Assembly: GCA_002706365.1 (NCBI GenBank) | Contig: PALM01000044.1 | Coordinates: 16,414-80,413 of the forward strand | Origin: Flavobacteriales bacterium | Lineage (GTDB): Bacteria > Bacteroidota > Bacteroidia > Flavobacteriales_E > Vicingaceae | DNA length: 64,000 nucleotides | Reading direction: 5' to 3' | Part shown: positions 7,973-16,106 of the stretch, piece by piece | Position numbering within the stretch: position 1 is the stretch's first letter | Layout: every line of letters starts with the position of its first letter | Made by a program: the position numbers and the translations under genes | Notes under the pieces: model-generated | What the model was told of the DNA's origin: nothing | Database searches by the model: none | What the model saw: the letters and a program-made list of their open reading frames with translations, nothing else

Positions 7973-9064
7973 CTATTTTGGCAAAGTTACTGTAAAGCAA
8001 GCCCCTTTATCAAGATTGTTTTCAACTTGTATAGTACCTTGGTGACTATTCACTATTCCATGTACCACACTTAAACCCAGGCCAGAACCATCTCCAACAG
8101 GCTTTGTGGTGTAAAATGGCTGAAATACTTTATCTAATGACTCTTCACTTAATCCAACACCCTCATCTGATATCTTTAAGATCACAGAATTTGCAACTTC
8201 TTTAGCATTTATCCTCACTAATCCTCCTTTCTGACTAAAGTATATTGCATTCATACATAAGTTGAAAATGATCTGAGTTAATTGAATAGGATCAGCCCTC
8301 AACCAAATCTCTTTCTGATCGATCTCAACAAGATATTTTACCTCATTTTTTCTAAAACTCGAATCCAATAGATTAATCGAATCCATTATCACAGGAACAA
8401 GATTTACCTCCTTCATTTCTTGAGGCATCTCACAAGCAAAGAACATTAATTTCTTAACTACTTCTCTAGAGAAAATTGTGTTTTGAATGATCTTTTCTAA
8501 GTCTTTCTTGACCACAAGGTCGTGTTCAAATCTAGATTCTAGCAGCTCTGCAAATCCAAGGATATTCGCCAATGGAGTGTTTAATTCATGTGCAATTCCC
8601 GCTGTTAATTCACCCAGTATAACTAAGCGATCTGCTCTCTCCATTTGCCTGCGAAGCGAACTTTCCTTCTTGCTAATTTCAATACGTTCCATCAAGCTTC
8701 CTACCTTCATTGCCACATTGTCTAAAAGGTCTTGCTCTTCTTTTAGGAAACTTGGATTAGCTAATTCTTGAAAGTATGCAGTTATTCTTCCTTTTTCTTC
8801 ATTGAATGTCCGAATAGGACTCTCGATCTTTAAGGGAGTAGATTGAATTTTTTCATTTGTACTTATTTGGAAATCTTCAAAATCGATACTAACTTCTATC
8901 AATTCCGGTTGCTGGAATGCCTTTTTAAGGCTTTTTGTGATCCTTAAAAGAATATTGCTGATATCATCTTTGTCAGAATCAACAATAATTGAAGAAACCT
9001 CATATAGGCAGCTCAATTCTTTGATCCGTTCCTTTAATTCGAACTTTGTGTTGTTCTTGTTCAT
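7973..9064 (-). CDS. soluble sensor histidine kinase with N-terminal GAF-like domain
   Basis: This is a 363-residue kinase. The H box is GELTAGIAHELNTPLANILG with the phospho-accepting histidine near residue 159. The ATPase has an N box (NLCMNAIYFS), a G1 box (ISDEGVGLS) and a G2 box (GDGSGLGLSVVHGI). The first 125 residues look like a GAF-type sensory domain, and no membrane segment is present, so it probably senses a cytoplasmic signal or a partner. It is the first gene of the kinase, regulator and DUF3124 unit. Confidence 0.93.
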   Translation of the reverse strand: MNKNNTKFELKERIKELSCLYEVSSIIVDSDKDDISNILLRITKSLKKAFQQPELIEVSIDFEDFQISTNEKIQSTPLKIESPIRTFNEEKGRITAYFQELANPSFLKEEQDLLDNVAMKVGSLMERIEISKKESSLRRQMERADRLVILGELTAGIAHELNTPLANILGFAELLESRFEHDLVVKKDLEKIIQNTIFSREVVKKLMFFACEMPQEMKEVNLVPVIMDSINLLDSSFRKNEVKYLVEIDQKEIWLRADPIQLTQIIFNLCMNAIYFSQKGGLVRINAKEVANSVILKISDEGVGLSEESLDKVFQPFYTTKPVGDGSGLGLSVVHGIVNSHQGTIQVENNLDKGACFTVTLPK

Positions 9065-9114
9065 TTCAGACGATTGATTTTTAATGCGTTCAATTATTCT
9101 GAGCTAATCCAACC

Positions 9115-9122
9115 CAAATTTA
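9115..9122 (-). promoter_or_regulatory. -7 box of the histidine kinase operon
   Basis: TAAATTTG on the minus strand matches the Bacteroidota -7 consensus TAnnTTTG and lies about 50 nt before the kinase ATG. No TTG is found at the usual distance upstream. Confidence 0.35.
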
Positions 9123-9238
9123 AATAATCAATCTCCTAGAAGTTGAGGAACAGTGCAATTACAGCTAAAGTCTGATCCTAAGAATATCTGTTCTACTTTA
9201 TCCAATAATTACGGTGCAGAACTGGACTCTAGTTAACA

Positions 9239-10126
9239 CTACTTCTTTTTACCTCTAACTTGCTGTTCAATAAAATCCCACATTTCTTCTGGAACGGCAT
9301 CTAAACCAGTAAATTCACCTGCATTATAGATCCACTCACCTCCGTCTATGGTTACCACCTCACCATTTACATAGGCCGAGAAGTCAGACATTAAATATGC
9401 GGCTAGATTGGCCAACTCTTGATGATCTCCATAACGCTTTAATGGGATGCGTTTCAAAGGATCGATCTTTTCTTTTAGTCCTTCCGGGAATAAACGACTA
9501 AATGCGCCGGTGGTAGGGAATGGACCTGGAGCAATAGCATTTGTCCTGATCTTGTATTTAGCCCATTCTGCTGCCAATGACCTGGTTAAACTCAATACAC
9601 CTGCTTTAGCCACGGCCGATGGAACTACAAAACCTGAGCCTGTCCAGCTGTATGTGGTAACTATATTCAACATGGTAGCCGGTATCCCTTTCTCGATCCA
9701 ATATTTTCCAAGCAAAAGACTACAATTGTAGCTCCCCTTCAATACAATATCTACGATCACATCAAAGGCCTTTGGAGAAAGACGCTCGGTCGGACTCACA
9801 AAATTCCCGGCTGCATTATTCAACAATCCATTGATCTCGCCAAACTCTGCAATACCCGCTTCGATCACCTTTTCCACTTCCAAAGGCTTTCGCACATCAC
9901 AAGCAATTGGCAAGATCTTGCCTCCTGTACTTTTTCGTAATTCTTCGGCGGTTTTATCGAGTACTTCTTGTTTGCGACTGGCAATAATTGTATTGGCGCC
10001 CAACTTCATGAAATACTCAGTCATTGAACGACCCAATCCTGTTCCTCCACCAGTGATCAATATGGTTTTGCCCTTTAGCTCATCTGCTTTGAACATGGGC
10101 TGGGTATATTTCTTTTCGTCTGCCAT
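9239..10126 (-). CDS. SDR oxidoreductase, 2,4-dienoyl-CoA reductase-like
   Basis: The 295-residue protein has the SDR cofactor motif GGGTGLG at 26 to 32 and NNAAGNF near 103. The catalytic residues follow the dienoyl-CoA reductase pattern, not the usual YxxxK: Y159 in TTYSWTGSGF lies 15 residues before K174 in PSAVAKAG, with S170 between. This spacing is what mammalian and peroxisomal dienoyl-CoA reductases show. It would reduce 2,4-dienoyl-CoA during breakdown of unsaturated fatty acids. Its ATG overlaps the preceding membrane-protein stop by 1 nt (TAATG). Confidence 0.88.
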   Translation of the reverse strand: MADEKKYTQPMFKADELKGKTILITGGGTGLGRSMTEYFMKLGANTIIASRKQEVLDKTAEELRKSTGGKILPIACDVRKPLEVEKVIEAGIAEFGEINGLLNNAAGNFVSPTERLSPKAFDVIVDIVLKGSYNCSLLLGKYWIEKGIPATMLNIVTTYSWTGSGFVVPSAVAKAGVLSLTRSLAAEWAKYKIRTNAIAPGPFPTTGAFSRLFPEGLKEKIDPLKRIPLKRYGDHQELANLAAYLMSDFSAYVNGEVVTIDGGEWIYNAGEFTGLDAVPEEMWDFIEQQVRGKKK

Positions 10127-10479
10127 TAAAACTCTTCTTTTTTCGATGATTTTTCAAATAGAGAACTGAAAAATGATAGTACCAAACTAAATAGTAAAGC
10201 CCACCAGAATCCATCCACCATGAAGCCGGAGATCATGGCATCAGCAAGCATGATGATTCCCGCATTGATCACCAATAAGAACAAACCAAAGGTTAAAATG
10301 GTGAAAGGAATGGTGATGATTATCAAGAGTGGTTTTAAAAAAGTATTGAGAAGTGCCAGTGAAATTGCGACTCCAAGGGCCGACCAGAAACTACTGATCT
10401 TAACCGCTGAATCCGGTAAGATCCAAGCAATGAAAATCACCAAAATGGTGCGTAAAATTAGTTTCAAGAACCAGTTCAT
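10126..10479 (-). CDS. phage-holin-family (PF04020-type) membrane protein
   Basis: This 117-residue protein has four hydrophobic segments. The motif NTFLKPLLIIITIPFTILTFGLFLLVINAGI is the hallmark of the small membrane family called Phage_holin_4_2, which is widespread on bacterial chromosomes and usually unrelated to phage. No phage genes are nearby. The tail SSLFEKSSKKEEF is charged and cytoplasmic in appearance. It is coupled to the downstream SDR gene by a 1-nt overlap. Function is unknown. Confidence 0.85.
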   Translation of the reverse strand: MNWFLKLILRTILVIFIAWILPDSAVKISSFWSALGVAISLALLNTFLKPLLIIITIPFTILTFGLFLLVINAGIIMLADAMISGFMVDGFWWALLFSLVLSFFSSLFEKSSKKEEF

Positions 10480-10514
10480 AATCGTTGAGTTTAGGTTTGG
10501 ATGAATTTAAGCTT

Positions 10515-11780
10515 TTATGGGGAAACTACTTGCATCAATTGGGCACAAAATATGGCCCCAAATGTCCCCACTGCATATCCAAATACTGCTAATAGTACTC
10601 CCACCGGAGCAAGCGACGGACTAAAGGCCGAAGCTACGATAGGGGCTGAAGCTGCGCCACCTACATTGGCCTGAGAGCCAACTGCGACAAAGAAAAATGG
10701 CGCCTTGATCAATTTAGCCACCCCTAAGAGTATGATCACATGCACTAGCATCCATATAATCCCTACTAGGAACAGTCCAATATTGTCGAAAATGGCCATG
10801 ATGTCCATCTTCATCCCAATTGTGGCCACTAAGACATATAGGAATGCCGATCCAAACTTTGAAGCTCCTGCTCCCTCATATTGTTTCAGTTTGGTAAATG
10901 AAAAGGCTAAGCCCATCAAAGTTGCTACCACAACGATCCAAAAGAAATGAGAACTGAGCGAAGTGAGTCGATAGGTCTCTAAGAACTCCTTCTTTGATTC
11001 CATTATTGGAGTCATTATATCTGCAACAACATGAGAGAAAGCCGTACCTCCAAATCCAATGGCGCATATGATCATGATATCGGTTAGACTGGTATTCCTA
11101 GCTATACTGGCGTGATAATCGGCCACCTTTTGCTTTAATGAGCTAATTGCTGAGGTATCACCCTTGAATACATTGTCGATTCGCTCCGACATGCCAGCGC
11201 CAATAAGTAAGAAAGCCATCCATAGATTGGCAACGATCACATCAACCGTGATCATGGCAGAAAACAACTCATCACTAGCTTGATAGATCTCTTTCATCGC
11301 AGTTTGATTGGCACCACCACCAATCCAACTACCTGCCACAGTGGCCAATCCCCTCCAAACTTCATCGGGTCCACTACCCCCTACGATCTCTGGAGCAAAT
11401 GCAGAAACGGATAAAATAGCTATTGGTCCGCCCAGGATAATCCCAATCGTCCCTGCAAAGAACATGATCAATGCTTTTGGACCTAGCTTTAGGATTCCGT
11501 CTAGATCAATACTTAAACACAATAGAACAAGAGAGGTGGGGAGAAGATATCGAGATGCTACAAAGTATAGATTGGATTCTTCACCGGATATAAGTCCTGC
11601 AGAGTTTAAAATTGAAGGAATAAAGTAACAAAGCAGTAAAGCCGGTATGAATTTGTAGAATTTGACCCAAAAATTGCTTTTCTGACTTGCTGTGTAGAAG
11701 ATCAAAGCCAAGATTCCTATCAATATGCCAAGAACCACGGCATCATTCGTAAAAACAGCTGTATTACTAGCTTCTTCCAT
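10515..11780 (-). CDS. DUF819 family integral membrane protein
   Basis: The protein is about 421 residues with at least ten hydrophobic segments. It has the conserved DUF819 segments GSWIGGGANQTAMKEIY and SQANVGGAASAPIVASAF. These glycine/asparagine motifs repeat the pattern seen in ion-coupled transporters, and a transporter role is likely but the substrate is unknown. I place the start at the ATG at 11780 (MEEASNT) because an upstream in-frame start at 11819 would add a polar stretch unlike the family. It is divergent from the PAS gene. Confidence 0.85.
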   Translation of the reverse strand: MEEASNTAVFTNDAVVLGILIGILALIFYTASQKSNFWVKFYKFIPALLLCYFIPSILNSAGLISGEESNLYFVASRYLLPTSLVLLCLSIDLDGILKLGPKALIMFFAGTIGIILGGPIAILSVSAFAPEIVGGSGPDEVWRGLATVAGSWIGGGANQTAMKEIYQASDELFSAMITVDVIVANLWMAFLLIGAGMSERIDNVFKGDTSAISSLKQKVADYHASIARNTSLTDIMIICAIGFGGTAFSHVVADIMTPIMESKKEFLETYRLTSLSSHFFWIVVVATLMGLAFSFTKLKQYEGAGASKFGSAFLYVLVATIGMKMDIMAIFDNIGLFLVGIIWMLVHVIILLGVAKLIKAPFFFVAVGSQANVGGAASAPIVASAFSPSLAPVGVLLAVFGYAVGTFGAIFCAQLMQVVSP

Positions 11781-11898
11781 ATATTTTCTGCTTTGGAGGT
11801 TTTGAAAAAGAAGAGGCAAAATAGCAATAATAAACCTTTGTTCATCTTTTTCGTAGAGATGAAATGCCGATATTTATGGCATAAGACAAGCTTTTCTC

Positions 11899-12774
11899 AT
11901 GAATAAGGATATAGATACTTCACAAACCGACGATGACTTGAAGGCTGAGGGACTGAGAATATCCAAGACTACAATGCCGGAAGATCCTCGCAAGATCTCC
12001 GCATCTAAAACGGATTCAGAAGATGATTTTCTGAAGATTCTAAACCGACAGTCAAGGGAGTTATCCATGGTTATCAACCTGGAGGGTAAGATCAAATTCT
12101 GCTCTCAGGCAATTAAGATCCTATTGGGTTATGAATCATCACGACTGATAGGTAATAATGTAAAAGAGATTATTCCAGTCCAGCAATGGGTAGCTTTTAG
12201 GGCTGCCTTAAGGGCTAGTGAAGAAGAATCTGAAGAGCCCATTTATATCAACTGTGGTTTCATTGATATCGACGATAAGCGTCAACATTTTAGTGTTTCT
12301 GTGGTAGATGCCAGACATCATCCTACAATCGAAGGTTATATCATACATGCTCACTTGATCAGTAGACAAAAGAAGTTGGAGCATCGATTGGGATTGCGAG
12401 ATGCTGCTTTAAGTGTGGTGAAAGAGGCTGTGATCGTGATCGATCCCAAAATTCAAAAGGTATTGTATGCCAATCAAGCTTTCTACGACTTAAGTGGATT
12501 CAGTTCCTCAGAAATAGTAGGAGGAAAGTTGGATATTTTCAAATCGCCCTATTCAGAGATGCTGTTTGATGATAGAACAGACGCCAAAGAGATTGAGAAG
12601 TTCAGAAAGGCGATCTCTAATAACAAAAAGTATCAAGGACGCATTTACAGTAAGAAGAAGAATGGCGATGTGTTCTATAATCGCTTTTCACTAACCCCTA
12701 CCTTCGATAGCGAGGACAATTTGCAATATTATGTTGCGAATGCGAGTGAGATACAGTCACGTAAGAAAGGGTGA
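11899..12774 (+). CDS. tandem PAS domain protein without output domain
   Basis: This is a 291-residue protein. After about 45 acidic, polar residues there are two PAS domains: one around 50 to 155 (INLEGKIKFCSQAIKILLGYE) and a second around 165 to 288. The second has the classical IVIDPKIQKVLYANQAFYDLSGFSSSEIVG and a PAC-like YYVANASEIQSRKKG. No kinase, GGDEF, HTH or other output domain follows, so it must act by binding another protein. It has no membrane segment. It is a single gene with repeats directly after its stop codon. Confidence 0.82.
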   Translation: MNKDIDTSQTDDDLKAEGLRISKTTMPEDPRKISASKTDSEDDFLKILNRQSRELSMVINLEGKIKFCSQAIKILLGYESSRLIGNNVKEIIPVQQWVAFRAALRASEEESEEPIYINCGFIDIDDKRQHFSVSVVDARHHPTIEGYIIHAHLISRQKKLEHRLGLRDAALSVVKEAVIVIDPKIQKVLYANQAFYDLSGFSSSEIVGGKLDIFKSPYSEMLFDDRTDAKEIEKFRKAISNNKKYQGRIYSKKKNGDVFYNRFSLTPTFDSEDNLQYYVANASEIQSRKKG

Positions 12775-12782
12775 TTAAGAGC

Positions 12783-12810
12783 CTAGAATCTAGAACCTAG
12801 AGTCTAGACT
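12783..12810 (+). repeat. CTAGANN heptamer array, left arm of pair 1
   Basis: Four exact 7-bp units follow one another: CTAGAAT, CTAGAAC, CTAGAGT and CTAGACT. The array begins 8 nt after the PAS gene stop codon. It is inverted relative to the array at 13217 to 13260. Confidence 0.9.
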
Positions 12811-12871
12811 TCTTTTGTGGAGGCAATTTTAATGTTGTACCTTTTTATAAGTAACCGTTAATTCAAAACTT

Positions 12872-13234
12872 ATAGAAAAGCGTCACAATTATAAGAAACT
12901 CCAAATATGGAAGCTTGGAATAGAAATTACAGATGAAGTGTACGAATTGATCGAAAAACTTCCTAAGTCAGAGACCCATGGATTGAATTCCCAAATGAGG
13001 AGAGCTTCATCTTCGATTCCGTCCAACATTGCAGAAGGATCAAGTAGATCAAATAGGTCATTTTCTCATTTTCTAGATATATCGCTTGGCTCTTCATATG
13101 AGCTAGAGACCCAATTGATTATATCAGAACGAAGAAAGTATTTTAAAGCCACAGATTGTATTGCTTTGACTTAAAAAATTGTTGAACTCCAAAAAATGTT
13201 GAAAGAATTCAAAAACAATCTAGGCTCAGTCTAG
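12872..13234 (+). pseudogene. decayed four-helix-bundle (23S rRNA intervening-sequence, S23-like) protein
   Basis: One frame from 12872 to 13234 encodes a complete protein of this family: HNYKKLQIWKLGIEI, then LNSQMRRASSSIPSNIAEG, then HFLDISLGSSYELETQLI, then KIVELQKMLKEF. Two lesions break it. No ATG, GTG or TTG lies between the upstream stop (12848) and the start of homology; an ATA at 12872 sits where a start would be expected. An in-frame TAA at 13172 stands where the family usually has an acidic codon. An internal GTG at 12938 could still make a truncated piece. The final stop is inside the flanking heptamer array. Confidence 0.75.
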
Positions 13235-13260
13235 ATTCTAGACTCTAGGTTCTAGATTCT
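13217..13260 (-). repeat. CTAGANN heptamer array, right arm of pair 1
   Basis: Read on the plus strand, the units are AATCTAG, then after 4 extra bases AGTCTAG, ATTCTAG, ACTCTAG, GTTCTAG and a partial ATTCT. This is the reverse complement of the left arm with one additional unit. Its end touches the TAA of the SirB1-like gene at 13260 to 13262. Confidence 0.9.
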
Positions 13261-14123
13261 TATAAAAGATTCTTCCTCAAATCCAGCAGATCATTCACCT
13301 TTTCATCCTCCTCATGCTGATTGTAGGCGTATATGAGATTGTTGATCAGGCGTTTTACTACTTCTAATTTGCTGCAGGGCAGGTAGAATTCCGATTTGAC
13401 TTCCAATTGCAATTGAGAGAGGAACTCTTCAATATCTTCCATCTGGAAAAAGCTTCCCTGATTGAATAGATTGATGTAAAAAAGGATATTGTTTGGATCT
13501 CTTCTATCGCCAAATGGCAGTGGAAGATCGGTATAGGCCAAGACAAAATGTTCTGGCAGGTTCACGCCATAAACAGGAACTCTCAATCTACTTGCAATCT
13601 CTAAATAGAGTATGGCCAAGCTGATCGGACTGCCTTTTCTGCGATCCAATACCTGATTGATGTAAGCATTCTTCGGGTGATGGAAGTCTTCTTTATTTCC
13701 GTGAAAACCATAGATTGAAAAGAAGACCTTATTGATCACACCGGCCTTTTCCATAGCTGTGTAATTGGGGTTCAATTCGATCCAAATGTCCTGAGTAAGT
13801 TGATCTACAAAGTCGCGTATGGCTTGTTCGTTGAGTTCTGGATACTGATATCTGGCAATGATGATTGATGCATCCAGATAGCTACCATCTGCTTTCTTCC
13901 AATCCATGAGCATGGCACCCACATTGGATAGATTGATCTTGTGGATTAAATTCTCCAGTCGATTTTGGAGACGCTTGTCGTAAGATTTCTCCCAGCGTTC
14001 CTCAAGAATAGGAACAATGGCATTACCAAAGTTTATGAGTTCCCCCTTGATCTGATCGTAGATCTGTTGATCCGGATCATCCAGTAAACTCATTAAGGCA
14101 TCTAATTTCGACTTGTCTTCCAT
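13260..14123 (-). CDS. SirB1-like transglutaminase-core protein
   Basis: About 287 residues, starting at the ATG at 14123 (MEDKSKLDAL). The middle has KNAYINQVLDRRKGSPISLAILYLEIASRLRVPVYGVNLPEHFVLAY, the transglutaminase-like core 2 (SirB1) signature. In it a Cys of true transglutaminases is replaced by Ser, while the His in PEHFVLAY is kept. Catalytic activity is therefore doubtful, as in most of the family. An N-terminal helical region precedes the core. Cellular role unknown. It faces the PAS gene across the repeat-bounded gap. Confidence 0.82.
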   Translation of the reverse strand: MEDKSKLDALMSLLDDPDQQIYDQIKGELINFGNAIVPILEERWEKSYDKRLQNRLENLIHKINLSNVGAMLMDWKKADGSYLDASIIIARYQYPELNEQAIRDFVDQLTQDIWIELNPNYTAMEKAGVINKVFFSIYGFHGNKEDFHHPKNAYINQVLDRRKGSPISLAILYLEIASRLRVPVYGVNLPEHFVLAYTDLPLPFGDRRDPNNILFYINLFNQGSFFQMEDIEEFLSQLQLEVKSEFYLPCSKLEVVKRLINNLIYAYNQHEEDEKVNDLLDLRKNLL

Positions 14124-14216
14124 CCTTAACAAAGATAAAAAACGGCTAGCCTGATATTTTTTGAATTTCTGGAGTTATCCACCGCCAATTGTTCAATTGA
14201 GGGGGTTTTATAGTAT

Positions 14217-15083
14217 TTATAAGCGCTCAAGCACTGCTTCAACAAGCTTTTTCATTGCTTGGGGGTAGTTCTTGCTGAAAGAATTTGCAGTTCGATTTGC
14301 AACTACCAGACATAAAGTAGCAGCATCATGACCCAATAAGCGACTTAAACCATAGAGTGCGGAAGTCTCCATTTCATAGTTCACCAAACGATGACCTTTG
14401 TGATGGAAGTCTGCAAACATCTCATTTTGGTTCGCTAATGCTGCTTTTAGACGAATAGAACGTCCTTGAGGTCCATAAAACCCCGGAGCAGTTAGTGTAA
14501 TTCCTTTATTTACTCCTTCAATCGATGAAAATCGCTCAATTTGAGCATTGGATCCTGCTACAAGGTAAGGAGTGTTGATGTTATCGGGCCAATTGCAATG
14601 ACTTAGAAAGGAGTTTAAAATCTCATTTTCTTCCTGTTCAGCCTTCCAATCATAATAATTCAGCAATCCATCCAGTCCCACAGCATGAGAAGAGAGCACG
14701 ATCTGATCAGCTAGCACATCTTTTTGAATCGACCCGCAGGTACCAATACGAAGTAGCTTTAAGCTTCTTTTTTGATCTTTGATTTCCCTTTTTTCAAGGT
14801 CTACATTTACTAAAGCATCCAGCTCATTTAGCACTATGTCGATGTTGTCTGTGCCAATTCCAGTTGCAAGAACACTGATTCCTTTGCCATTGAATTCACC
14901 AGTATGGGTAATGAACTCTCGGTTTTCTACCTTATGATCAATACTGTCGAAATAGCTCGAGATCAGGCTTACCCTTCCTGGGTCTCCTACAAGGATTACT
15001 TCATCTGCTAGTTGCTCAGGATGTAGTTTAAGGTGATAGATTGAACCATCACTATTTAAAACGAGTTCAGAAGGATTAATCAT
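14217..15083 (-). CDS. nucleoside phosphorylase, uridine phosphorylase-like
   Basis: This 288-residue PNP_UDP_1 family protein has the phosphate-binding VGDPGRVSLIS near residue 30, the conserved RIGTCGSIQ segment and the substrate-binding MET motif NYEMETSALYGLSRLLGH. The enzyme cleaves a nucleoside with phosphate to a base and ribose-1-phosphate; the pattern fits the uridine phosphorylase branch better than purine enzymes. It stands alone, divergent from the Usp gene at 15184. Exact substrate is inferred only from family resemblance. Confidence 0.87.
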   Translation of the reverse strand: MINPSELVLNSDGSIYHLKLHPEQLADEVILVGDPGRVSLISSYFDSIDHKVENREFITHTGEFNGKGISVLATGIGTDNIDIVLNELDALVNVDLEKREIKDQKRSLKLLRIGTCGSIQKDVLADQIVLSSHAVGLDGLLNYYDWKAEQEENEILNSFLSHCNWPDNINTPYLVAGSNAQIERFSSIEGVNKGITLTAPGFYGPQGRSIRLKAALANQNEMFADFHHKGHRLVNYEMETSALYGLSRLLGHDAATLCLVVANRTANSFSKNYPQAMKKLVEAVLERL

Positions 15084-15183
15084 TGATCTTTTTTTGCGAA
15101 GCTACGAAAGCCTTCACAATAGGCTGAAATCTTTTCACTGTGCCGAATAAAATGAATAAATTCGAAGCAAATAAATACCAACC

Positions 15184-16092
15184 ATGAAAAAACCGTTTGA
15201 AGTAAACAAAATTCTAATTCCTGTTGATTTTTCTGAAACCTCGCTTTTGGCTTTAGAACATGCCGCTATCTTTTGCGGAAAATTCAGTTCAAAACTTCAC
15301 CTTTTGCATGTTTATAAAGGGAGAGATATTGATGTCTTACCGGAAATTGGTTTGGGGTCTACAGACCATGAATCAATAAAGAAGAACGTTGTTTCGCAAT
15401 TGGAGAAACTTTCTGCCGGATTTAGTAGCGACTACGGTATTGAAGTAGATATAGAAATTAGAGAAGGTACTATTGCCAAGGAGATTGCCGCAGTGGCAAA
15501 TGATGTTAATGCAGATATGATCGTTATGGGAACTCACGGTACAAGTGGATTTGAGGAGTTCTTCATTGGAAGTAATGCCTTCAAGGTGGTTACTGCCTCA
15601 CCATTGCCTGTGTTAACTGTTCAAAATCACACCAAGTCAAAGGATTATAAGAATATCTTCTTGGGAATTGATAGTTCTGCACATACTCGTGATAAGGTGT
15701 CTCATGTGGCTACCTTAGCTAAAGCTTTTGGTTCTAAAGTGCATATCTGTTCTTTGATCACTGAAGAGCATGAAGAAGAAAAGAAGATTTTCAATTTGAA
15801 GGTAAAGCAAATTGAAGAATATCTTGATCACCAAGATGTACAATATGAAAATAGTGAAGTACATGGTGAGAATATAGCAGATATGGTTCTTGAGAAAGCT
15901 AAAGAAGTTGGGTCAGAAATGATTGCTATCATGACTGAACAAGAAGCTTCTACGGGTCTATTTATGGGTTCATACGCGCAACAGATCGTGAATCACTCAG
16001 ATATTCCGGTGCTTTCTGTTACTCCATTTTCAGTTGTGGAATCTTTCTCTCAATCTGATCTGGAAGCCAATTTCCGTCCGTTTAACTTCTAA
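15184..16092 (+). CDS. universal stress protein with two Usp domains
   Basis: The 302-residue protein contains two tandem Usp domains, roughly 1 to 148 and 155 to 285. Domain 1 has the full nucleotide motif, MIVMGTHGTSGFEEFFIGSNAFKVVTASPLPVLTV, matching the G-2x-G-9x-G(S/T) ATP-binding pattern. Domain 2 is degenerate in that loop (ASTGLFMGSYAQQIVNHSDIPVLSV). Cytoplasmic. It lies 14 nt before cinA and may be co-transcribed with it. Confidence 0.92.
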   Translation: MKKPFEVNKILIPVDFSETSLLALEHAAIFCGKFSSKLHLLHVYKGRDIDVLPEIGLGSTDHESIKKNVVSQLEKLSAGFSSDYGIEVDIEIREGTIAKEIAAVANDVNADMIVMGTHGTSGFEEFFIGSNAFKVVTASPLPVLTVQNHTKSKDYKNIFLGIDSSAHTRDKVSHVATLAKAFGSKVHICSLITEEHEEEKKIFNLKVKQIEEYLDHQDVQYENSEVHGENIADMVLEKAKEVGSEMIAIMTEQEASTGLFMGSYAQQIVNHSDIPVLSVTPFSVVESFSQSDLEANFRPFNF

Positions 16093-16106
16093 GTAGTCGC
16101 GATTGA

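Larger units (their letters stand above)
12775..13259. other. gap holding a decayed gene between facing heptamer arrays
   Basis: The 485 nt between the PAS gene and the SirB1-like gene contain two inverted CTAGANN arrays, one at each end, and a degraded four-helix-bundle gene between them. Nothing else is apparent. Confidence 0.75.

Noticed and set aside
10126..10479. Prophage lysis gene
   Set aside because: The holin-like family is common on chromosomes; no phage structural, integrase or lysin genes are nearby.
13364..13546. 60-codon frame in the SirB1-like gene
   Set aside because: It lies in another frame of the same strand within a conserved coding region.
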